From Ephydatia muelleri (Eukaryota > Porifera > Demospongiae > Spongillida > Spongillidae): DNA of 64,000 nt. Below, one piece after another: positions 10,571 through 22,038 of this stretch. Position numbers and translations under genes: made by a program. The stretch lies in NCBI GenBank assembly GCA_013339895.1, contig JABACO010000032.1, forward strand, positions 248,001-312,000. The letters run 5' to 3'. The notes under the pieces were generated by a model, which searched no databases, was not told where the DNA came from, and saw nothing but the letters and a program-made list of their open reading frames with translations. Position 1 is the stretch's first letter; each line of letters begins with the position of its first letter.

Positions 10571-12333
10571 TTAATCTCACTCATACTCATTAATAATACA
10601 GCTGCGATTAGTTATTCAGGAAGCTACCAGTTGAGCTAACACGCACAATCTTGCTGTAACATCAAGGTGTGATCTGGAACTCAATCATTTGAAAATTGAA
10701 GTGATTTCTTTGTAAATTAAATCGTATGTTGATTACTATCAAATCGTCTGATGATCTGTGCGATCACTCGATAGATCATAAAATAATTCGCGGGTTTTTT
10801 TTTTTTTTTTTTATGTGGGCTTACCACTTATTAGTATGATGAATGTCTTCACACTCTCCATTTGCTACAATGAAAGGTGCCCCAAAGACATAAATGGCCT
10901 GTGTGTGTGCAATGACACATAGCAGATCTCATGAGGAATTAGATGTACAGACAACTCTAGCTCTTCTGGGCCTTCGAGCTTGTTTTAATGCTTATTTCTT
11001 GTACATATGGCACGGATGCTGTAAATGCTCTGTGCAAAGAAAATGTGCTCACCTCGATAATCCAGCAGGCACATATACCTTCAGGTACTAGGTCTAATAT
11101 TATGTTTGCGTGATTGCTGATATCATCAGATGTCTTTTAATTTAAGACATTACTAATTAACAGCTGTGTTGTGCATGCATGGTACGTAGCTACTTGTGAC
11201 GAAAGGACCCAGCAGGCTTGGTGTGTCATGTGCTCTAGTTACTCCGACAGGGGCACGCAGTTCAGGAGTACACAGTCACTTTAACAGGGGCATAGTTAAG
11301 GGCACAGTCATTCCAACAGGGGGCAGTATTGCAGTAACTCAAAGAGGCACTGTGCAGTGACTCAACATGTGTGATGTGGTATAACTTTTGTTGTTAAAGA
11401 CAATACCTGCTGGAATACTTCACATAGTTCAACCATGTAGTTTGTACCTGTATTCGGATTGGTCAATAATTGTCTGTCTGTGGGACGGCTCACCTGTGTA
11501 CCGTATATGGGCAATAGCTTACCGAGAGTATACATCATTTCTCTAACTTCAATTTTGATGACTGGTGCACTCCGCCTGAAGAGAAAATTGATATTAAAAT
11601 TGATGCCTCCTAGAGAAGTAGCGCCATTTAAGGTGTTATCAAGAGATGGAGGCAGAGGTGATAACATGTAGTGTTGGTTAAAAGAACGTTCACTACAGTT
11701 TGCCACAATCACACAGCCACATCAGACTACTCGACTATAATTCTTTGCATGGTGATTGGTTTTAAAAAGCAACTGGTACAATTACGTCATGGTCACAGGA
11801 GATGTAATGTGACCCGACATAGTTATGACGTCACTTGCATACCAGAACGAAAATGGGGTGAATATTGGCTAGCAGGTAAGCTACAAGGAAGTAATACCGA
11901 CGCAACAGGAGACATTGCTGAAATTTGTAAGGTGCTTTTGTTTCGCTATCTGCGGCCAGGAGTACGGGTATGGCAAAATCCTGTCTTGCCACACTGTTAT
12001 AATGAGACCAGTGGCGTTTGTTTTGTGTGTATGGCTGCTGGTTTCGTTACCCATGGATCGAGTTTAAGGGTACGTGATCAGTCAAAGGATTGGCTGCATA
12101 GTACAAGAGACACGGCCTACATTAAATGAGTCACGTGGCAGCAGTAGCTGCATTGGAAAAGTCACAGTAAAGAAGCCATTTTTTCTTCATGAGCTGATTT
12201 GGAGTCTATTTTGATAAAATATTGACCTATGCGTAGCAATGATGTAATCAACCCGCAACTGTGACGTATGTTGGTCTGGGTGCGAGACTACACACGTATA
12301 TATACACACACACACACCCACAACACACACACA

Positions 12334-12373
<40 letters not shown>

Positions 12374-13098
12374 GCACGCTGGATATTTTATTCGACCCCA
12401 TTCGTAGATCATAAGTGTCTCACCAGCCGCCCGCCCGCGTGCTTTCTCCGGGTTGCCGCCTTTGATCATAACGTCGCAATGCAAGGACGCCGACACCTCC
12501 AAATCACAGGGTCTGAAATGGGGTGCCCTATATCACCCTCTGCGTTCCAGTATGGCTTCCGTGGCAAGGGGGAGGATGTGTATGTTGACGTCACTCGTGC
12601 TCCAGAAGGTGCAGTCCAGCCCATGCATGGTGGACAACCATCTCTTCAGCAGGCTAACAACACTCGCCTCAGTCACCTGCTCTCTATCTCCTCCCCACAG
12701 GTGGGTGGCCATCCCTATCACGTGGTTCAACTTGTGCTCTGGGCCCTGGAAGCATCATGCATGCACTCGGTTTGCAATGTATATTTATTTATTTAAATTG
12801 CGCGAGTTGCAGGAGCATCGTATACGCCTGTTCCGTATACCACTGTTCCGTTTACGCGCCTGTTTGCATACCTTGCACTGTCAATTGACATGGTGTTTGC
12901 AGCACGCGTTGAGGGCAAAATAATAGATAATGGATAACGATTTGGTATTAGTGACGCACAAATGCAAACGTAAACCTTGTGTACAAACGATATTGCTGCT
13001 CGTTCGTTTTTTGGAAGCTTCATTACTTAACCTCTACTCGGTATAACAAAAGGTACAAATTACGGTTTAATGAATGTATAGCGTTCGCTAATTGCTTG
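10571..13098. other. Intergenic region with unassigned frames and a (CA)n tract
   Basis: Contains a poly-T run (10797-10812), short imperfect repeats of 'acaggggcacagt' type (11245-11330), a 152-codon plus frame (11671-12129) and minus frames at 11362-11712 and 12533-12730. None matches a family I know. The minus frame near 11520 reads APVIKIEVREMMYTLG next to a donor-like GTAAGC, so a real exon is possible but unproven. A CA microsatellite lies at 12299-12379. Confidence 0.45.
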
Positions 13099-13160
13099 TA
13101 AGGTCAAGAATCGCTTTAAAAGAGAGCGATCGTCCAACAGAATTGAAGCGCGTTGACAAC

Positions 13161-14403
13161 ATGGCAGTATTCAGCGGCAACGTGTTAACGTTTGTTGCGA
13201 TAATCTTTGCAGTTTGCTGTGTGAGTCGCCTACAAAGTGTATGCGGTCCGTGCGCATGTACGTGTTTCTTGACCTCCGCAGATATTTTCAAGCCTTGGAG
13301 CACCCATACAAGCCAGAGCACGTGATGCAAGATGGTCAGATGACGGTTACGGCGACTGGGAAGACGAATGTGATGACGACGTTCCAGATGGATTTCCTCC
13401 AGATCCCACGTTCCCACCATTTCCAACTTTCCCACCATTTCCAACTTTCCCACCATTTCCAACTTTCCCACCATTTCCAACTTTCCCACCATTTCCAACG
13501 ATGGAGACCCCCGCACCAACTGCGCCTACCGCGATAACTCCCGAGGGAACTGTGCCCACCACAGCAGAGAGGACCCCCGCGACAATTGCGCCCTCTACCA
13601 CTGTGGAGATCCCTGCAACAAATCAACCCTCGCGTGCCCCCGGGGAGGCTGAAACAACTGCGTCACCCCCTACCACGGACACTCCCGCAACAACTGCGCC
13701 GACGGACACTCCCGCAACAACTGCGCCGACGGACACTCCCGCAACATCTGCGCCGACAGACACTCCCGCAACAACTGCGCCGACGGACACTCCCGCAACA
13801 ACTGCGCCGACGGACACTCCCGCAACAACTGCGCCGACGGACACTCCAACAACTGCGCCGACGGACACTCCCGCAACAACTGCGCCGACGGGCACTCCCG
13901 CAACTACTGCGCCGACGGGCACTCCCGCAACAACTGCGCCGACGGACACTCCCGCAACAACTGCGCCGACGGGCACTCCCGCAACAACTGCGCCGACGGG
14001 CACTCCCGCAACAACTGCGCCGACGGACACTCCCGCAACAACTGCGCCGACGGACACTCCCGTAACAACTGCGCCGACGGGCACTCCCGCAACAACTGCG
14101 CCGACGGGCACTCCCGCAACAACTGCGCCGACGGACACTCCCGCAACAACTGCGCCGACGGACACTCCCGCAACAACTGCGCCGACGGGCACTCCCGCAA
14201 CAACTGCGCCGACGGGCACTCCCGCAACAACTGCGCCGACGGACACTCCCGCAACAACTGCGCCGACGGACACTCCCGCAACAACTGCGCCGACGGGCAC
14301 TCCCGCAACAACTGCGCCGACGGACACTCCCGCAACAACTGCGCCGACCGCTGCTACCACGGACACCTCAACAACTACGCCGACCACTGTTCCTCCGGCG
14401 TAA
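13161..14403 (+). CDS. Secreted Thr/Pro-rich repeat protein (mucin-like), copy 1
   Basis: An ATG at 13161 opens a hydrophobic signal-like start (MAVFSGNVLTFVAIIFAVCC). A donor GTGAGT at 13221 and acceptor CCGCAG before 13289 would remove a 68-nt intron and put this start in frame with an acidic block (GYGDWEDECDDDVPDGFPPD), five FPPFPT repeats and about 25 TDTPATTAP/TGTPATTAP units, ending TTVPPA. The array suggests a heavily O-glycosylated extracellular mucin-like region. The paralogue on the minus strand at 28997-29419 shows that a different frame across the 'intron' (LDLRRYFQALEHPYKPEHVM) is the conserved one: four of four changes just after the proposed acceptor fall at third codon positions. 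So copy 1 may instead have lost one base near 13344. A TTTAAAAG box lies about 45 bp upstream of the ATG. Gene structure is uncertain; a secreted Thr/Pro-rich product is well supported. Confidence 0.65.
13674..14346 (+). repeat. 27-bp coding minisatellite, about 25 units
   Basis: The unit 'acggacactcccgcaacaa' plus 'ctgcgccg' encodes TDTPATTAP. A G-for-A change gives TGTPATTAP. One unit is 24 bp. From the ninth unit the D/G variants follow a G-G-D-D order, giving a 108-bp higher-order period. All lengths are multiples of three, so the frame is kept. The reverse strand is also open throughout (a VGAVVAGVS repeat), which is a shadow. Confidence 0.95.
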
Positions 14404-16012
14404 CTAACTGACTTCCGACGAAGCAGATGGCGCACAATTAAGGTGCAGCTCGGTTGTTTTTGTGTGTGTGTGTGTGTGTATCGTAATCTGTTCGCTAGAT
14501 TGTGACAATGATAAGCCGCTGTATGTATACGCTACTTGCACTGAGATCGGGTCACACGAGTCAAGTATCGATTTAAAACAGGAGCAACGAAGTATTTTAC
14601 AGTGCGCGCGCGTGCATGTTGCGCATGAGAAAGGCTTGTGTATACTCCCATGTTAAATGTATTAGCACAGCACTCGTTAACATTGGTGGTGTATCTACTG
14701 TCAGGCGACATTATTGCCTCATATTTTGCGGCTGAATTACCATATAAAATCTGAAAGGTGATAAAGCAATAATGGCATACCCACCCTTCCGTTCAACCGG
14801 TGACGCTCAAACAATCACTACGCCACGTAGAAAAGAGTATGTAATGTACTAACACAATAATAAAAGGCAAAGGTAGCGGCGGAAAGACGATAAAGGTACA
14901 GAGATAAATTTTATTGCCACAAATCATTTAAAAATCCAAAACATGCATGAAGCAATGTAGATAGGACAATCGCAACTAGTAAAGTGTTAAATAACACAGG
15001 AAAGGCATTAATTAAAGTGGACAAAGTACATACCTAATGTAGGGGGAAAACGCTTCTTTCTGCCTTGGTCGACTCGAATCCACCCCTTTTGACAAGTTCG
15101 GAGGTGCGATTCGCACTAGTATACGCATAGTCTGCAGGCCTACTATTGCATTGAATGGCGCACGTGATGAGTTTCCAATCCCTCTTTATCTCTGTTATAC
15201 TCCCATAAATGCTGAACTATTCGCTTGAGAGTCTGAGAACTGTAAAACGGTTGGTTGTGGATAATTGTGCAGATTCAGCCAGGTGCGCTGTGCAGTTAAT
15301 TCTGCCAATTCAGCGTTCCATCCAAGCACAAAGTCATAACTGATGTTCAAAAACACGTATGTGTGCTTATCCAAGAATGGCGAAAATTGCGCTATTCCTG
15401 CCACGAAGGAGCAATCATCTACCTTTGTATTTGCTGTATACCTGAACTGCAGATGGAGTTCTTATTATGCCACAACTGTAAGGTTGCACGTGTGGTAAGT
15501 TTACACACCCCATATCACAGAAATTCAACCTTTTAGAGAACTGTCGCTGAAAGAGTAAAAAAACGTCCAGCGAGCTCAGTCCTGCGGTAATCATTAATTG
15601 ATAGTAATTACGTATCCTGAAATTCTAATACATCGAGAGACATCTACTCCGTCGTAATGATATTTGAACCGCGGAGTTAATTTGAACCGCTTCCGAAAAA
15701 ACGAGATCATATCTCGGGATAGGAACGGGATTTCGCTATCGGACTTTTTTCTGTATGTAGGTAATAGATTAACGGATCCCAAGATTATAAGTATTTGGCC
15801 ACATGGGAAACACGTGCGCGTGAAACAAAGGATTGGCGCCCAAAAAGTTTTAATTTAATTGTTAAATTAGTCATCCTAGCCGAAAAACGCGGCGTCATGG
15901 AGGGTAACGGCGGAGAGGGGGCAGCTGCAGAGGGGTCTAGAAGGAGCCCACGGGGTGGGGGAGCCATCGTGTCTTACGTGACACCTAAATATTCGCCGTG
16001 CTTGCCTTTAAG
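14404..16012. other. Intergenic region, no recognisable gene
   Basis: 3' flank of the repeat-protein gene. The first 50 bp are still homologous to the flank of the inverted paralogue ('atggcgca-caattaag'). The rest is AT-rich with small frames only. No domain is recognised. Confidence 0.5.
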
Positions 16013-16232
16013 GCAGTCGAGGTCCCAAAGGGCTCCAAGAAAGCAGACTTGCAGAAGCTTGCCAAAGATGCCCTCAAGCTGCCCATGAGCAAGGAGCCTA
16101 CTCCCTTGCTTGCTCTGCCTGCTCCACCTACATGCAACTCTACCGTAGCCGCTGGGCAGCCGGGCCCGAGCTCCGCTGCTGTGCCAGATGCGCCCCACGG
16201 CTGTTTGCGGCCATACATTTTGTGGACACTAG
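16013..16232 (+). other. Possible exon, Lys/Ala/Pro-rich
   Basis: Bounded by an acceptor ('cttgcctttaag') and a donor (CTAG|GTTAGT). It reads AVEVPKGSKKADLQKLAKDA then LKLPMSKEPTPLLALPAPPT. The K-K-x-D-L-x-x-L-A-K pattern resembles a SAP-type DNA-binding helix, but this is one short stretch. It lies downstream of and convergent with the RAG1-like gene, where RAG2-like partners sit in RAG transposons; it shows no kelch repeat. Confidence 0.3.
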
Positions 16233-16632
16233 GTTAGTTACCCGAAATATTGAAATGATTACGTAGTGCCTTAGCAACGCCCCATGACAACCCCAAGGTA
16301 GAACAAAAACGTGAGCCAGCACAAACAGGTTGGTTATTGTCGCCATTTGAAAACACGAAATAAAGCCAGCATCTTTGTTCTATTTATAGTCATTACCTCC
16401 TGGTACAATTTCGTTGCCACGGCGTGTTATAGCTCGTGAAAGCGGGTAACTCTCGATGTACCTCTCCTGTTGGAAGCGAATTATCTATGTTCCCAACCGA
16501 TAGAAAGTCGAAACCAAAGCTGAATCTTAAAGGAGTTAGAAGGTACTACCTTATAGTTGTATTTGCTAAAAGCCAACCTTTTTTTTTGCCAGTGATTTTT
16601 AATACCAAAGTTACGCGAGAATAGCGATCATG

Positions 16633-19600
16633 TCATTGCTTGATTCGCTTGGTAGGAGGAGGGATCGCTGCCACATTTTGTGGAGCCACGGAGAGGAGAT
16701 GCTCCTTTACCATTAGCACCAATTGCTGAACCTTGTCAGGTACTGAGTGGTACGTCCTTTGTAGACTGTTGAACCTTGCATGTATGGATTCAGCCCCCTG
16801 TTCTCCCAGGAGGCCAAATCCAACATGCGTTTTCCTGGCCCATGGCACTGTGTGCTCTTCAAGCATGTGCATTTTAACTGGTATGGAGGAGTCAGGGAAT
16901 GAAGACCTGAAGTCCTCCATAAAGTGTGCTATTAGAGTTTCTGTTGATACATTGTACAATGTACATATTACAGGCAGTATAATTTTGAATACATTTATTC
17001 ACTTACCCAGCTCATTACATTGGGATTCATCAATGTAATTTTGATCATAAATCTGGTGGCACTGCCCTAGTAGGGATAGAGATCGCCTAAACCTTGTCTG
17101 CTCCCTGGTAGCAGAGGCTACTAGGGCAGGGCACTTTGCTTTAGCCACCTCCACCATGCAGCTGCTTAAACACTCAACGTTTGAGGGCTAATGAGAATGT
17201 AGTTGGTAAAAAAAAAACTGTATTTAATTACAATTCGAACCTGGAGTGCCTTGTGAATGTGGTTTCCAACAAATGTGCCCCCAAAGTATTGTTGTCTATG
17301 GACACCAAAGGACTGGAGGGCATTGTCCAGACCTTGCACAAATGGACCATCATGAGCAGCAAACTCTTTGTTTGTGACTTTGGTGGTGTTGGCTATTTCC
17401 TCCTGCTGTTTATGTTTGGTTATAATGGTCAACATGTAAGTCATGCATAATGCTTTCTTAATAACACTGTTGTCTACCATCTTTTCCACAGATTGCCTCA
17501 TGTCTTCGGCCTGCTGCATAAGGAACTTGGTGATCTCGCTGTCCTCCCCATGTGCTATTACGATATATGTAATGGCTTCCTCCAGTGTTACCATTGCATC
17601 CTGGGCTTCAGCCAGCTTGGCCTTGGCCACCTGCAGCTTGTGCAGCTCTTCAGCATACTTTGTGAAGGAAGATGAGCTGCTGCTTTCTTCAGTGTATGTG
17701 TAAGCTAGCTGCAGGTCCAACTGGTGGCAAGCATCTTCCAGCAGGTCAAATATCTTTACAAAGATGCCCTGAGTGATGTGCAGCCCAGGTAGGCACACCT
17801 ATTTGTGAAAGTGCATGAAATTGCATCTTACACATATGTATGCTACTCTCATCGATTCATTTGTGTACCTGATCGATGGGGATATCAAAAATGGGCTCAG
17901 TCACACAGTTCATGTAGTTCTTCACTTTCTTTCTTTTCCCTCCAGCAGCCATGAACTGCTTGTGGCTCTCTTTAATGCACTCCAAGGATCGTAATGGATA
18001 GCGTTTCCTTAAAGAAAGTGGTACTGCCATTTGCTTCTGTGGAATCTCGCAGATTAAGCAAGGGTACTTCCCTGTAACAATTGGATTATGTATAGTCTCT
18101 TGTCAACTAACATACCAGTGGCGCCGGATAAGCCATACATCCTGGTAAGAAACTCAAAGTCACCACACATGAACACCTTAATAGTGTATTCCCTGGATGT
18201 ATGTGTATTGATTTAGACTGCACTTAAGTGATAATCAGAACATACCTCCACTTCATGCCCTGCAGCTGCTTCACCTGGTCTCTGTAGCGGTCCAGTGCAC
18301 TGTGAAGGTTGGTCACACTGTCAGTGGCTGCAAAACAGCAGAAGACACAGGTGTTATGGATGGAGTTAGGTGTGGGTACATTGACGATTTGGAAATTCAT
18401 TTTGGTGGTATTTCCTCCTTTGTCACCACCAAGCTTCACCCACACTTCAGTTTGGGGTATGATACCGTTATGCCAGGTAAGCCGTCCAACACTATGAGTA
18501 TATGCATGTACACATCACCTTTACTTACAGATATAAGTATTCCTTACCTGTGGTTATCGTCCAACATCTGTATAACCTTTTGGTTGAGATCTGGCATGAA
18601 AACAAGTGGCGCTCCTCGTATCTCCTCCCCACCGGAGCTTAGGCAGAATGAAAGTGGGGCTACTTCCCCTTGAAGATTCTCGCCTAGCAACCCTCTACCA
18701 ATCTGCCTCATCTTCTCCTCACAGGAAATGGAGACACCAGAGGCCTTCAACCACCTATTTGAAGTAAGAAAATCATCCATGTATTTTGGGCTATTTGTCA
18801 CAGGAGTAATGCATCAGTAATATGCACTGTGGTATACACATCACCTTCTAAGCACTCTTAGCTTTGACCATGGCATTCCAAGGCCAGCTTTTATAGCCAA
18901 TGCTTCCCCCGGTCCAATCACACTTACAATACCAGCCTCTTGCAAGAGTATTTGCCGGTCTGATGTGCTGAGGTAATCAAGCTCTCTCCGAAGAAGGGCA
19001 GAAGACTCCTCCTGGCTCACTACTTCTCGGATGTTTTGCATCTGCATGCATCGGCGCTTGATGGTCCTGGCACTTGCTGTCTTGGTAGGAGTGCGGGCCT
19101 GGGTGATGTGCATAAATGTGAGGGGCTAATGAGGTACGTACATGTGTATTATTATGATGTCATGGAATTGATAATATGCTTAACTGTTCCTCCAGTGGGA
19201 ATCGTAATTGGCTGAGAGGGAGTGTGGGAAGCCAACCTTCTGAGCACACGAAATGCTGTCTGCAGGTCAGCCTTCGTTGATTCACCATTGCACGGGTGTG
19301 TGCCATACTCGCAAGCCTTAATGTCCTTCCTACAGGTTTGACACTGGAGTACTATGTCCCTCAACAGTGTCTGGATCAATAGTGGTGCTGCCTTTAGCTG
19401 GGGTGCAGTTATTGGAGTGTCATGGAAGCAGCATGGACACTTGACCCCACTACAATTGAACACTTTGAACCACTCGACCAGACAGGCAGTGCACACCAGT
19501 GCCCTACATGGGAGCTCCAGAGGCTGGTGTAAAATCTTCAGGCATATGGGACACTGCAGTTGCTCCAGGATTGCTGGATTGTTGGAGCTGCCCAGTAAGT

Positions 19601-20108
19601 GGTCATCCTGTAAGGATTCAGTGGGAGGGGCTATTGCTCGAATGCCTGCAATGATCTTCTGTGGGCTGTGTGTGGCTGGGCGACCACAAGGTGGTGATGT
19701 TTTATCCCTTAGTGGGTTAGGATGGCAGATCTGAATGTAATTAAGAAAAAAAAAAGTGAACAGGAATGTTTTTTAAAAATGTGTATTTATTCACTACTAT
19801 ACCCCACAGTCAACTGCAGTGTGTGGCTTCCACTCAAAAGGGACTATGCTTCTGAATGGTGTGAGCTGCTGCTGATCTTGTGCTACATGTAGCAGGCATT
19901 TATCCAGCACCAGTTTGCAACGGTAGCAGAAGCAAGGAGGGTGAGTGTTAACTATGTCATTGCTGGTGTTAATAGTAAAAACAGTGTACAAATCAGCTGC
20001 AAACTCTTGGCAGATGTATGAGCTCCTTGTTTTCTTTTCCCTAGCCTCCACCAAGAAGCAACCACACACTCTGCAACGCTCCTTGACTTTCGTTATGTGT
20101 TGCTCCAT
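16633..20108 (-). CDS. RAG1L: RAG1-like recombinase/transposase, 10 exons, about 961 residues
   Basis: Exons, all with GT/AG borders and matching phases: 20108-19803, 19730-19185, 19098-18845, 18754-18548, 18491-18246, 18192-18116, 18071-17869, 17798-17241, 17187-17007, 16940-16633 (TGA). Joined, they give one open frame of 961 codons. Residues 12-102 match the RAG1 N-terminal zinc region (CRVCG; THPPCFCYRCK; FEWKPHTAVDCG). Residues 162-203 are a RING finger (CPIC, CRALVCTAC, CPCC) followed by RAG1-like QCQTCRKDIKACEYGTHPC. The core keeps WVKLGGDKGG (D461), VFMCGDFEFL (D531), YPCLICE (C550, C553), KMHMLEEH (H884, H889) and LLGEQGAESIHARF (E910). These line up with RAG1 D600, D708, C727/C730, H937/H942 and E962; the 19-residue spacing from the second Asp to the first Cys is identical. 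Family role: DDE-type DNA cleavage and transposition in the nucleus. An alternative start could lie in an upstream exon joined at an acceptor at 20121. Exon 8 may hide a 69-nt in-frame intron (17474-17406). RAG1 in vertebrates is about 1,040 residues. Confidence 0.93.
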
Positions 20109-20949
20109 CCAAAGCCACACCTATTATTCATAAAAATACTCATGTCCAATTCGGTGTTTAAAAAAAAGGTTGGCTAGTTCTGAACATCATATATATGCTC
20201 TCCCATGTGTGTTTTTGAGTGTTCTTGCTTACCGTCTTGTTCTGTCGGTTAGTTCGGTCGTACACAAAGCTTGAAGTAGACCCGCCAAAATTACATGGGC
20301 TTAAAAACGGGCTGCGCATAACTATTAATCAAATCAAGTACAGTTGCGCGTTGATCGTTTTGTTTAATAGACTGGTAGGGTGTGTGCGGGAGCTATTTGT
20401 TGCAATGGAATTGCTTACAAAATGTGTGGTATATAGCTCGCCAAAAATACATCTGTAATGAGGTACGAACATTACAGCTTTAGTGGCTTATACCGTATTG
20501 TCTAATTATGAACCTAGTGTCCAGCCGCAAAACAGCCGTGCCCGATGATGACGGGGGGTGGGGGGGGGGGGGGGGGGGGAGGAGGGAGCTAGTGATTCAG
20601 ACTCTGATACCGAATGATGCCTCAATTTAGTAATGATGAGGGATCATGTGCTAGGGATGTAGGTGTGTGATTTCAATTAAATTATCTGGATAGCATCAAT
20701 TTTTGCATGAATATATCGTGATTTTTTCGCTCTGGTTCAAATTAAAAATTGCGCCTGGATTTCACTGGCCGGTTACATTGTACATGTGAGCGCCTCTCAT
20801 TGCATGCCAGGATCATCATGGAAGGTTGCAAATCTCACCAATCCATCCACTATCCATACACTTGAGCTGTGTATGCTCATATCGCGCCTAGGACTAAGCA
20901 TTCTTAAGTAATGTGAGCGGTTTTAATAAGTTCATGACAACGGAGAATG
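20109..20949. other. 5' flank of the RAG1-like gene
   Basis: Possible promoter side of the minus-strand RAG1-like gene. Contains a poly-G run (20554-20579). I looked for CACAGTG-type heptamer ends typical of RAG/Transib elements and found none that pair with the left flank. No gene is recognised. Confidence 0.5.
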
Positions 20950-21170
20950 CATTTTAAGTCGAAAATATTTTCCGATTACATCAGTGGATAGAGGAAAATC
21001 GGAAAATCATAACTATATATATTTTGGCATTTGCATGCACTGAAAGGAAAAGAGTCAAAGAAAAAGGAATTCGTGCGGTCATTACGTAATACAGTAAGTC
21101 ATGTTTACGTCATGAACTAAATATAGTTAACTAATGTAAGCATGCTTGTGCACGAGATCTCAGATCGGTC
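20950..21170 (+). repeat. Interspersed repeat, copy A
   Basis: Begins 'attttaagtcgaaaatattt', contains 'gcactgaaaggaaaag' and ends 'gtgcacgagatctcagatcg'. Copy B lies at 29864-30073 in the same orientation, and a partial inverted copy C at 28456-28520. Copies differ by substitutions and short indels. The origin is unknown; it could be the end of an unrecognised mobile element. Confidence 0.8.
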
Positions 21171-22030
21171 CTCAACACATAACCAATTGCGGATATCATA
21201 TCCAGAAATGGCCCATACATACGCGGTCTTTTTTCCTCATTGAATTTCAAACATACTCTATACATGAAAATCGATTTGATTATAATATGAACATCAAGTA
21301 CCCTTTTACTAAAATCAAGACATTTAAATTAATTTCAACCACGCATAATTAGTAAAATTTCTTCATAAATGTATTTAAAAGATGACGCAAGATATTTAAA
21401 TATCATCTTAATACCTCATAACGTCTACGACGAAACTTTGGCTCACGTGCTGCACATGTAACATTGATTTACATCTGTAAATAGTAAAATAACGAAAGTC
21501 TACATTGCTTCTGCGCGAGGGTGTGGCTACTGCGGTACGCCCATGCATATGTGCATGGATTGAAAAGTCAGTTAGTTGATTTAAAAAAATCATGCAACGC
21601 ATGCCGATAGGGACTGACCAAACAATCAGAAATCATGTGTGCACACAATATATCTGTTATGCCTCATGGCAGTGTGCAATGTGATTTGTTCTTTTAATTT
21701 ATCGTTGTCTACTTGAACCAGCTAATAGCTCTAACCAAAGATTATTAACTATTCAGTGCAATCCTTGCAGCTCGAACCCAGTGGGATATGCCTCATGTCA
21801 TTCTCTTTTTCAGTAGCACTCGCGGCATTACTTTCAAAGTGGTTGTATGTTTCAACGCTTATACGTAAGTTCTATCAGTATACATGAAAAAGCTCGGCGA
21901 TTTTTATATAGGCTCTATTGCCTGGTAACCTCCGACAACCTCAGTTATACAATTTCCACGCTTTTCTTGTTCATTTTCCGTGCAGCATGCATTGCGATAT
22001 GATCCAATTATGCTGTCATAGTCTGCCCTG
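21171..22030. other. Intergenic region, no recognisable gene
   Basis: AT-rich, only short frames. It runs directly into the left target-site copy of the 22-25 kb hAT element. Confidence 0.5.
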
Positions 22031-22038
22031 GCCGGATC

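Noticed and set aside
12453-12923. Overlapping frames near 12.5-12.9 kb as a gene
   Set aside because: Frames on both strands are of similar length, none matches a family, and no convincing splice pattern was found.
13623-14435. 270-codon minus-strand frame of VGAVVAGVS repeats
   Set aside because: Shadow of the plus-strand TDTPATTAP array; the plus frame has a signal peptide, a paralogue and a natural end.
15594-15858. Opposed 60-codon frames near 15.7 kb as a RAG2-like partner
   Set aside because: No kelch repeats, no PHD finger, and both strands are equally open.
20554-20579. Poly-G run as end of the RAG1-like element
   Set aside because: Homopolymer borders here are typical of the hAT families; no paired inverted repeat was found on the other side of the gene.
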